35,306 nucleotides of DNA from Bacteroidales bacterium UBA1184 (GTDB lineage Bacteria > Bacteroidota > Bacteroidia > Bacteroidales > ML635J-15), in contig DBYO01000013.1 of the NCBI GenBank assembly GCA_002310235.1, positions 45,416 to 80,721 on the forward strand. The letters run 5' to 3'. A program made the translations under genes and the position numbers. This document shows, piece after piece, positions 29,022 through 35,306 of this stretch. The notes below the pieces were generated by a model. It searched no databases. It had not been told where the DNA came from and worked only from the letters and a program-made list of their open reading frames with translations. Numbering within the stretch: the first letter of the stretch is position 1; each line of letters opens with the position of its first letter.

Positions 29022-32000
29022 TTACTGTTCTTTCTTTTCGTCGTAGTTTTCGATGATGTTCTGTATGGTCTTGCGGAGGTTCTGCTGAAGCGAAATTCTG
29101 CCCAATCCCGACTTGTTGACAAGGTTAATCGATTGAGCTATAGATTTTTCATCCTTGTAAAGCGGTTTTACGAGACGGAACTGGAAGTCGTCGGTTTCTT
29201 CGGCGAGTTCACCTTCTTCTTCTTCATCTTTATTTTTGTCCTTCTTGTTCTTCTTCGGTTCTTTGGTCTGGACATTAATACCTAAATTCGGTAGAGCCTT
29301 AGGTTCGAGCACAGAAATGTGGAAGAAGTACTTGAAGTCGAAATCCATCCTTCCGCTTACTGCAACCTTGTACTTGTCCATCGAAAGGGTGAACGGATAT
29401 ACGCTTAGCATGTTCTTGTCAATCGTAAATTCAACCGACATGTTGTCTATCACGTTCTTGGTCTTCTTCTTGAACATCAAGTATTTTGCAACAGTTGTAA
29501 ATGTTTCGCCGTCAAGCAGAACAAGGTTTTTGCCGTTGATGTGACATGCAGTCTGCAGTGTAGGCAGTATCGGTTCCATTTCCTTGTCGAGGTCGGTTAT
29601 CGCCGACAGCTCGCAGTCCAGTTTGCCTTCGAACGAACTGAGCATCGGCAGTATCGAGTCAATCATCGGGAAGGCTGTCAACAGGTCTTCGACGGTTATG
29701 TTTGTGCCGATAAGGTCAAGTCCAGCCCTGGCGGTGTCGGGATTGTTGCAAGTGTAGATTGCATTAAGTTTCAAGTCTCCGACATTGCTTGAGGTCTTCA
29801 TGTCCTTGATTGACAAGGTGCTATTCTGTGCCGAAATGTCACCGTTGAGGTCGTTCATCTTGAGTCCGGCAAATTTAACGGTGTCGAGTTTCAGTTTTAA
29901 CTTGCAGTCGAGGTTTGCAGGAATTTCAATTAGCGTCATCGGGACGGTGTCATATTCTTGTTCGGCAGTATCCTGGATTTCATTATCGTCTTTAGCGGCA
30001 AGTTCTTCCTTGTGGGCACGGTCCATCATCTCCTTCATCTTGCCCATGCGCTCGTTGTATATTTCGCTGAGGTCCTTCTTGCTGTATGCTTTTCGTATCG
30101 AATCGACATAATGAGCCCGTGCCGAGTCGGTTATGTTTGGTCTTGGACGTTGCGGGGCATTACCCGTGCCGGCTTTTGCCTTAGCAAGCTTTTCCTGAAC
30201 AGATTTCTTGGCTTCGTCGTCCTTTAGCTTTGCCTGTTCGCCCATGTAGTTGGCATAAAGTATCTCGTTGAGGTCGAGGTTTCGCGACTGTATGTTGAGG
30301 TCTGCGCTGAGCGTACGTCCGCGCAGGAATGCACGGCGCATATTATCAACACGTCCGTCAACTTTCATCAGCGAACGTCCTACGCGCAGCATGAAGTTGT
30401 TGAGGTGCAGCGTGTCGTCGGTGAAAGTAACATCGAGTCGGCGTGTGCCGGTCTTCAGGTCGAAGTATGGCGACATGTAACGTGCCGCCTTTGCGTAAAC
30501 CTTGCCGTCGAATCGGAACTTTCGCAGAGCACCTTCGGCATCTTCGATGCTGGTGCAAAGGTTTATGAGCGAATCGGTGTTGATTGGTTTTCTCGTCGAT
30601 TGGTCAATTTCGACACGTTCACCGTTTACACGCGTGAATCTGCGGACTCTAGGACGTCCGTTGAGTACTATTCGTGTCGAGTCGAGGAAAGCGCCTTGGG
30701 TTGGTTCGTAATAAACTATAGAGTCAAGTCCGAGCGAAGCCCTGAGTGCAGGAATGAGCGCATCGGTGGTGTCGGGACGTATGGCCATTGAGATGCGGCC
30801 GGTCTTTCCCGAGACGAACATAGTATCGGCAACTATTGCTTCCATTCCTCTTAAGCTTCCTGCGACAATGAGGTGCGGAACTTCGTTGATCGGCTCTTCG
30901 ACGTTAGCATATAGATTCAACTTCGAAACTCTTGCTTCGATGGTGCGTGGCGACGATACTCTCACTGTATCTACTGTTACGCGGGCACTGCTGAGCTGTA
31001 GCCTTTCGGAACGGCGCGACTTCATCGAGTTTATGCCAAGGTCGGCGGTTGCGTTCTTTCCGAAGACTAGGAATCGCATCGACGGGATTCTCAGCAGTAT
31101 CCTTTCGATGTTGATGTTGCCGAGCATGTAGATTTTCTGGACGTTCATCTTCATCAAGTTGGCAAGCGAGAAACGCGCTTCGATGTCGGACGAAAGTTGT
31201 CCCTTGTATGTTAGGTCGTCGATTGGGAACAGCGACGAAATGTAGTCTAGATTAAGGTTGCATTTCAACTTTGCGTTAATGTATGGGTCGCCAAGTATGT
31301 TGCTGGCCTTGCCCTTGAGGTCGAAGTAAGTTTCACCTACAGTGGCGTTAAGCCTCTTGACGTTTATGTACGATTCGCTTTGCTTTTCGGAAACGTATTT
31401 CAGGTCGGTTTCCATGTCGAGTTTCACGACTGCGTTTTGTTCGAGCACAATTGCCCTTATGTTGTCGAGCGTGAGGTTAGCATCGATGTTGGGGTAGGTG
31501 TCGTCCTTGTATTTTCCTTGGGCGGTACCGTTGAAGTTCATGGCACCCGAAATCCTGTATTTCTTTAGGTCGGCAACAAGACTTTTCGGTATCATTTCCA
31601 GCACATTGTCGATGTGAGGAATGTCGAGAACAAGCGACAGGTCGGTATTCCACGACGAGTCGGCCAGATTTTCGGCCAGACCCGATGCTCCGACAAATAT
31701 GTCGTTGCTTGTTATGCTTAATGTGTCGATGTCGTATCGGTTGAAATCGGCATTGCTTATTGCCTTCAGTTCAATATTTAATGGTATGTCGTTGAATGTC
31801 AGTGCAGAATCGTTGTATTCCGAAAGCAAAAGGTTTAGTTTTGTGTCGAGGTCGTAGGTTGTGTCGGTGATTTTTGCCAAAGCACCGATTCCTATTGTAT
31901 CGACGTTTATTATTGTTCTTGATGAGCTGTCGCTGAATTCGGCAGTCAGCAGACCAAACTCTGTGTCGAGTTTGTATTCTCCATCGGTTATGTTTCCGTT

Positions 32001-32723
32001 GAGAGTTATGGTTGTTGGCTGTACGTTGGCGAGAATCTGCGATTCTCCGTCGTCGTATGCTGCCTTGAGTTTAAGGTTCGTGGCGATGTCGATTATTTCT
32101 GCGGTAATTTCGCCTGTAAGTTCCAGGTTTGTAGAGTCGAGCGAAGCCTTCATCTGCGATTCCTCGTCAATGTATGAGGCTTGCAAGTCGTCGATAAGCA
32201 GGCGTTTTATGCGTATTTTGTAATCGAACGAAGACGTGTCTTCGTCGGGAGTGGTATCAGATTCGTAAATTTCCCAGTTTGCTTTGCCGTCGGCTGTAAT
32301 GTATGTGTTTGCAATTGGGTGGGAGAGAAATGCTTCGTTGACAATGATGCTGTCGTTCTTGAAAAATTCTATAATGTTGACGGAAAGGCGTAGTGTATCG
32401 AACTTTAAAAGCGTATCGGTAAGGTCGTCCTTGATGGCTTTCGAGATGATTTCGCTGTTAATGAGTTCGAGTTCAACGTTAGGCATGTTCTTCCAAACCT
32501 TGATGTTTATTTTTCCCAAGTCGAATTTTGCGTTAAGGTAGTCGCCTGCGATTTCGTTCACTTTCCGGTTGCCCGATTCGGAATTGATGTAGGTTTCCAG
32601 TATCAGTGGCGAGAATGCTACGAGCAACACAAGGATGCCAATGAGGCTTCCAAATGCAATCAGCAGTCCTTTCAATACTTTTCTGCCTTTACTTTTCTTT
32701 TTTTTCTTGACTTGTTCTTCCAT
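29022..32723 (-). CDS. AsmA-family protein, 1233 aa
   Basis: After a basic cytoplasmic tail comes one membrane helix (about 18-42), then a very long periplasmic region of repeating beta segments. The start, TYINSESGNRKVNEIAGDYL, and recurring 'd.n.G.l.d.....l....' units fit AsmA/TamB-like repeated beta-groove proteins. Residues about 850-960 form a charged, probably coiled or disordered insert (QAKLKDDEAKKSVQEKLAKA). The final 300 residues contain a conserved AsmA-type C-terminal domain (LDCELSAITDLDKEM, VSGRMDFDFKYFFHIS). Such proteins bridge the inner and outer membranes and move phospholipids, in line with the Mla-like genes nearby. The C-terminal tail is highly charged. Confidence 0.85.
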   Translation of the reverse strand: MEEQVKKKKKSKGRKVLKGLLIAFGSLIGILVLLVAFSPLILETYINSESGNRKVNEIAGDYLNAKFDLGKINIKVWKNMPNVELELINSEIISKAIKDDLTDTLLKFDTLRLSVNIIEFFKNDSIIVNEAFLSHPIANTYITADGKANWEIYESDTTPDEDTSSFDYKIRIKRLLIDDLQASYIDEESQMKASLDSTNLELTGEITAEIIDIATNLKLKAAYDDGESQILANVQPTTITLNGNITDGEYKLDTEFGLLTAEFSDSSSRTIINVDTIGIGALAKITDTTYDLDTKLNLLLSEYNDSALTFNDIPLNIELKAISNADFNRYDIDTLSITSNDIFVGASGLAENLADSSWNTDLSLVLDIPHIDNVLEMIPKSLVADLKKYRISGAMNFNGTAQGKYKDDTYPNIDANLTLDNIRAIVLEQNAVVKLDMETDLKYVSEKQSESYINVKRLNATVGETYFDLKGKASNILGDPYINAKLKCNLNLDYISSLFPIDDLTYKGQLSSDIEARFSLANLMKMNVQKIYMLGNINIERILLRIPSMRFLVFGKNATADLGINSMKSRRSERLQLSSARVTVDTVRVSSPRTIEARVSKLNLYANVEEPINEVPHLIVAGSLRGMEAIVADTMFVSGKTGRISMAIRPDTTDALIPALRASLGLDSIVYYEPTQGAFLDSTRIVLNGRPRVRRFTRVNGERVEIDQSTRKPINTDSLINLCTSIEDAEGALRKFRFDGKVYAKAARYMSPYFDLKTGTRRLDVTFTDDTLHLNNFMLRVGRSLMKVDGRVDNMRRAFLRGRTLSADLNIQSRNLDLNEILYANYMGEQAKLKDDEAKKSVQEKLAKAKAGTGNAPQRPRPNITDSARAHYVDSIRKAYSKKDLSEIYNERMGKMKEMMDRAHKEELAAKDDNEIQDTAEQEYDTVPMTLIEIPANLDCKLKLKLDTVKFAGLKMNDLNGDISAQNSTLSIKDMKTSSNVGDLKLNAIYTCNNPDTARAGLDLIGTNITVEDLLTAFPMIDSILPMLSSFEGKLDCELSAITDLDKEMEPILPTLQTACHINGKNLVLLDGETFTTVAKYLMFKKKTKNVIDNMSVEFTIDKNMLSVYPFTLSMDKYKVAVSGRMDFDFKYFFHISVLEPKALPNLGINVQTKEPKKNKKDKNKDEEEEGELAEETDDFQFRLVKPLYKDEKSIAQSINLVNKSGLGRISLQQNLRKTIQNIIENYDEKKEQ

Positions 32724-32765
32724 AAGTGTCGGATTTCAAGAATATGCCGTCCTTCGTTTTCTAAA

Positions 32766-32803
32766 AAATGGAAAAGCGAAACGCATGGCTTCGCTTTCCA
32801 TTT
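32766..32803 (-). terminator. Intrinsic terminator of the C1 peptidase gene
   Basis: Left arm 32766-32780 and right arm 32790-32803 form a stem (AAATGGAAA-GCGAA pairing, one bulged A) with a 9-nt loop. On the minus strand the stem is followed by TTTAG and further T-rich sequence, 18 bases after the stop codon. It separates the peptidase from the AsmA-like gene. Confidence 0.75.
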
Positions 32804-32820
32804 GAGTTTTTAGTTATATC

Positions 32821-34050
32821 TTATTTGATACCTAAGTTCTTCTTTATGTCCTTTGGCAAAGCATCCTTGTGAACGACGATGTTCATAGTTTTGTATCTAA
32901 CGTAAGCCTTGCTAGCGTAGAACATACCTTTGTATTCGCCGTATTCACCCCAACTGTTCTTTACCATATAGTATTCATTGCCGGTCTGGTCCTTTGCGGT
33001 TCCGTAGATAACCATTCCGTGGTCGTCGGTAGTTTCCCAGTTATCGAATGCTGCCTGGCGTTCTTCCTGAGTAACCCAGCGCTGTGGAGTCGGGTGCTTT
33101 GCAGCTTCGTCAACAATCTGCTTTGCGCTCATGCCTGTCCAGTGAGCCATATCGCTGCCCTTCATGCTGGCTGCTTCGGCATTGGTTTCTGGCAATACGC
33201 AGAATCCCTTGCGTGTACCAATCTTGAATCCCTGTTCGCTTACATCGGCACCCCATGCAACAGTGTAGCCGTTTTCGATAGCGTTGTCAAAGATTCTCAT
33301 AAGTTCGTCAATGGTGACATTGTAGCACTGTGCCCATCTCCAGTTGTCCTGAATTTCGAGGACAAACTTTTCGTTGAATGGGTGGTGAGTGTATGAAGTT
33401 ATTGATACATAGTCGTCAGGATTAATTCCGAGTGACTGGTAGAATGACATCGGGGTGTATTCGCGTCCCTTGTAGTTGAACTTTTCTGGGCACTTGCCAA
33501 GGTAAACTTCGTGGATGGCCTTTATTGCCTTGAGCCACAATGTCTGGTTTGCGCTGTCCTTCTGCAAGCTCTTGTGTTCGCCCTTAGCGATAGCCTTTAC
33601 AACTGCATCCGATACAGCCGAAAGTTCGGTGTGGTCTGACAAAGAGTCACCGTACATAACACCTGGACGCATTTCTTCTTCGGGAACAAGTCCGAAGTGC
33701 GACATGCCGTATAATACATCGTAGAATGAACCGCCCTGTGAGAACGAAACGTCTCCGTGGGTACGAACTGCAGCCTGTGCGCGGTCGATATAAGTGTTAG
33801 AAACTATGAACATTTCAGAGAAGTCGTATTCTCCTTTTCCCATACGGAGCAATTCTGCTTCGATGAAGCCAAGTCCCGAATAGCACCAGCAAGTTCCTGC
33901 GCGGTTCTGGTCCTTTACCGAGGTGATAGGAATTTCCTTCACATTGGTGAATACATAGCCTTCGTCTTCTTTCTCTTCTTTTTCCTGTGCCCAGAGGTTA
34001 GTTGAAATCAACGCTACACCGAGCAATGCAATGATAACTTTTTTATTCAT
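32821..34050 (-). CDS. Secreted C1-family peptidase, bleomycin hydrolase/aminopeptidase C type
   Basis: This 409-aa protein has a signal peptide (about 1-21, cleaved near LWAQ). Papain-fold catalytic residues are Gln48 in KDQNRAGTCWCYSG, Cys54, His344 in TTDDHGMVIYG and Asn365 in MVKNSWGEYG. Long insertions and the C-terminal tail ending NLGIK are typical of PepC/BLH peptidases, which in cytoplasmic forms make hexameric cages with the C terminus guarding the active site. The signal peptide places this version in the periplasm or outside. It is a single-gene unit with terminators on both sides (32766-32803 and 34245-34270). The 240-bp gap upstream is AT-rich. Confidence 0.9.
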   Translation of the reverse strand: MNKKVIIALLGVALISTNLWAQEKEEKEDEGYVFTNVKEIPITSVKDQNRAGTCWCYSGLGFIEAELLRMGKGEYDFSEMFIVSNTYIDRAQAAVRTHGDVSFSQGGSFYDVLYGMSHFGLVPEEEMRPGVMYGDSLSDHTELSAVSDAVVKAIAKGEHKSLQKDSANQTLWLKAIKAIHEVYLGKCPEKFNYKGREYTPMSFYQSLGINPDDYVSITSYTHHPFNEKFVLEIQDNWRWAQCYNVTIDELMRIFDNAIENGYTVAWGADVSEQGFKIGTRKGFCVLPETNAEAASMKGSDMAHWTGMSAKQIVDEAAKHPTPQRWVTQEERQAAFDNWETTDDHGMVIYGTAKDQTGNEYYMVKNSWGEYGEYKGMFYASKAYVRYKTMNIVVHKDALPKDIKKNLGIK

Positions 34051-34244
34051 ATTTAACTTTATTAATTGTTTGTAATTTTGTGTTTTACAATGACTTAAAT
34101 TTGAAATTAATACTATTGTTCAGTTGTGATTAATTCGTTTCAAATATAAGCAATGATTTTTATGTTACAATAAATAAAATGTTAATAAATTTTGCCCGAA
34201 ACGAGCGTTTTCGATGCTCAAGGGAAATGTATGCGTATTAAAAC

Positions 34245-34270
34245 AAAAAAGGGACTGAATGTCCCTTTTT
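34245..34270. terminator. Symmetrical intrinsic terminator after DUF2795
   Basis: AAAAAAGGGAC (34245-34255) and GTCCCTTTTT (34261-34270) form a short GC stem with A/T-rich flanks around TGAAT. Both strands end in T-runs. It lies 20 bases past the stop of the DUF2795 gene on the minus strand and isolates it from the peptidase gene. Confidence 0.85.
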
Positions 34271-34290
34271 ATTCTTTCTTTTTGATGTTT

Positions 34291-34512
34291 TTAATACTCG
34301 TCCTCATTAAAAAAGAAGTCGTCCTTTGAAGGATAGTCGGGCCAAATGTCCTCTATGCTTTCAAAGATTTCCTCGTCGTCTTCAATTTCCTGAAGATTTT
34401 CGATAACTTCAAGATTTGCACCCGAACGGATTGCGTAGTCAATGAGTTCGTCCTTTGTTGCTGGCCAAGGAGCGTCCTCAAGTTTCGATGCTAATTCCAA
34501 TGTCCAATACAT
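34291..34512 (-). CDS. DUF2795 small acidic protein
   Basis: This 73-aa protein begins MYWTLELASKLEDAPWPATK, then DELIDYAIRSGANLEVIENL, the conserved pattern of DUF2795. It ends in a very acidic tail (EDDEEIFESIEDIWPDYPSK). There is no signal peptide or membrane helix. The family is common as a short stand-alone cytoplasmic protein in Bacteroidota; its role is unknown. It sits 61 bases downstream of the cobalamin adenosyltransferase and is followed by a strong terminator. Confidence 0.85.
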   Translation of the reverse strand: MYWTLELASKLEDAPWPATKDELIDYAIRSGANLEVIENLQEIEDDEEIFESIEDIWPDYPSKDDFFFNEDEY

Positions 34513-34573
34513 ATTCGTAATATTTTTTTATTTCCTTTATTTTGGGTGTGCGAAATAATGAAATTTTTTGCAA

Positions 34574-35134
34574 TTAGCAGTTTACATCCCAGAAAAAATC
34601 TTCCTTTTTATTAACAGCCATATATTTTCGTCCAAGAACGAATAAGTAGTCGGATAATCTGTTGATATACAGCATTATATTCTTGTCGACGAATCCGACT
34701 TTGCTCAGACTGACAATACGGCGTTCGGCACGGCGGCATATTGTACGCGAAATGTTGCACCAGCTTGTAATCTCGCAACCTGTAGGCAGTACAAAGCCTT
34801 TCTGCGGTGGAAGATTTTCGCTGATTCGGTCGATTTCGTTTTCGATATTGTTAATATCTTTTTCGGAAATCTTGTTGATTTTCGTCGCAATTTGTTCGTA
34901 TGCGGCTTCGTCGGGAGTTGCGAGGAAGGATCCGATGCTGAAAAGTTTGTTCTGTATTATATTTATGGTATCGTCGTCGGCTTTTTCGAGTCCGAAGTTG
35001 CGAATCATACCTATATTTGAATTCAGTTCGTCGATTGTCCCATACGACTCGATTCTTATGTCGTCCTTGTTGATGCGTGTTCCGCCAACCAGAGATGTGG
35101 TGCCTTTGTCGCCTGTTTTTGTGTATATCTTCAT
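34574..35134 (-). CDS. PduO-type cob(I)alamin adenosyltransferase
   Basis: This 186-aa trimeric enzyme adenosylates cobalamin with ATP. PduO-type features are the N-terminal KIYTKTGDKGTTSLVGG (ATP-binding loop), DELNSNIGMIR, SIGSFLATPDE, the catalytic RTICRRAERR (130-139) and the closing YINRLSDYLFVLGR (156-169). Its product, adenosylcobalamin, is the cofactor of methylmalonyl-CoA mutase, whose chaperone MeaB is encoded at 11050-12783. The two genes are 22 kb apart and not in an operon. A perfect 17-bp palindrome lies about 40 bases upstream of the start. Confidence 0.92.
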   Translation of the reverse strand: MKIYTKTGDKGTTSLVGGTRINKDDIRIESYGTIDELNSNIGMIRNFGLEKADDDTINIIQNKLFSIGSFLATPDEAAYEQIATKINKISEKDINNIENEIDRISENLPPQKGFVLPTGCEITSWCNISRTICRRAERRIVSLSKVGFVDKNIMLYINRLSDYLFVLGRKYMAVNKKEDFFWDVNC

Positions 35135-35172
35135 AGTGGTATGTTTTTTATTGTTTTCGTTTTGTTTCTGTT

Positions 35173-35189
35173 GGTTACAATTTGTAACC
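35173..35189. promoter_or_regulatory. 17-bp palindrome upstream of the adenosyltransferase (candidate operator)
   Basis: GGTTACAA and TTGTAACC form a perfect inverted repeat around a single T, about 40 bases upstream of the start codon at 35134. The position suits a dimeric repressor or activator. I do not see a clear -7 box at the expected place. The region does not look like a cobalamin riboswitch, because the stretch is too short and lacks a B12 box. Confidence 0.4.
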
Positions 35190-35212
35190 TACTCATTTTC
35201 TACTTTGCATAC

Positions 35213-35247
35213 AAAAAATGGAAACCCGTTTCGGATTTCCATTTTTT
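35213..35247. terminator. Intrinsic terminator of the gene at the right edge
   Basis: AAAAAATGGAAA (35213-35224) pairs with TTTCCATTTTTT (35236-35247), with an inner CCG/CGG pair and a 3-nt loop. T-runs occur on both strands. It lies 14 bases past the stop of the partial minus-strand gene. Confidence 0.85.
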
Positions 35248-35261
35248 ATGTAAGGTGCCGA

Positions 35262-35306
35262 TTACTTGTACTCCCTTACGGTGCCGGTTCCGTTGAGAAC
35301 TTCGTT
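35262..35306 (-). CDS. C-terminal fragment of a gene cut by the window edge
   Basis: On the minus strand the last 14 codons read NEVLNGTGTVREYK followed by TAA (35262-35264), and the frame is open to the end of the window. A strong terminator 14 bases downstream supports a real gene end. The fragment is too short to identify. Confidence 0.5.
   Translation of the reverse strand, partial: NEVLNGTGTVREYK

Noticed and set aside
28712..29122. Longer 136-aa frame for the small membrane protein
   Set aside because: The extra 35 residues are a basic Arg/Ser/Thr stretch encoded within the end of the AsmA-like gene; the ATG at 29017 directly precedes a clean membrane helix and fits the 4-base spacing.
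35135..35212. Cobalamin riboswitch before the adenosyltransferase
   Set aside because: The leader is under 80 bp, AT-rich and lacks a B12-box-like sequence; only a short palindrome is present.
1..35306. tRNA or rRNA genes
   Set aside because: I looked for cloverleaf-like arms and rRNA-like stretches in the intergenic gaps and found none I could support.

Overview
The window looks like chromosomal DNA from a member of the Bacteroidales (phylum Bacteroidota). The evidence is the gene content: GldA, a DUF4296 lipoprotein, a PCMD-domain protein, a BspA-like leucine-rich-repeat protein ending in a type IX secretion (T9SS) sorting domain, AAA/DUF4143 ATPase, DUF2795 and a MeaB GTPase. Starts lack Shine-Dalgarno sequences, and several genes carry the phylum's -7 box TAnnTTTG, sometimes with a -33 TTG/TTTG. 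The T9SS domain argues against the genus Bacteroides itself. I cannot name the genus.

Layout. (1) 1-3753, + strand: the 3' part of mutL, two tandem rhomboid proteases and an endonuclease/exonuclease/phosphatase-fold membrane protein, tightly packed. (2) 3754-7312, - strand: gldA, an unrecognised 173-aa protein, and a composite SGNH hydrolase-PCMD gene, separated by short repeat arrays and hairpins. (3) 7494-10542, + strand: a membrane LytTR regulator with candidate operator repeats, a D-2-hydroxyacid dehydrogenase, a DUF2797 protein and recX. (4) 13754-10544, - strand: hldD, a four-helix-bundle/MeaB fusion and a ProX-type tRNA editing protein in one operon. (5) 18850-13813, - strand: a zinc-ribbon membrane protein, a smaller membrane protein of the same architecture, and a large transglutaminase-like lipoprotein. 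(6) 18851-20966: an accessory island with an AAA/DUF4143 ATPase flanked by perfect 29-bp direct repeats and by two copies of a multi-hairpin element, a possible small RNA, and a truncated copy of the transglutaminase gene. (7) 25695-21006, - strand: manC, a GT4 glycosyltransferase, cutC and the T9SS-type BspA-like protein. (8) 25973-28715, + strand: mlaE- and mlaF-like ABC genes, a DUF4296 lipoprotein, a 110-aa apparent amidohydrolase relic and ybaK, all overlapping. (9) 35306-28712, - strand: a gene fragment at the edge, a PduO-type cobalamin adenosyltransferase, DUF2795, a secreted C1-family aminopeptidase, a giant AsmA-like protein and a small membrane protein.

The main themes are envelope biology (LPS heptose and mannose precursors, Mla/AsmA lipid handling, rhomboids, lipoproteins, a T9SS cargo) and gene remodelling. 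Short tandem repeats or hairpins lie directly on or beside several stop codons. Two genes are fusions whose junctions are low-complexity or repeat-like. One gene appears to be an amidohydrolase that lost its catalytic barrel in frame, and one is a truncated duplicate next to a hairpin element. No single known defence or mobile system is complete here. The strongest candidates for something undescribed are the two fusions, the barrel-less amidohydrolase, the zinc-ribbon/membrane/transglutaminase operon and the repeat-flanked ATPase island.
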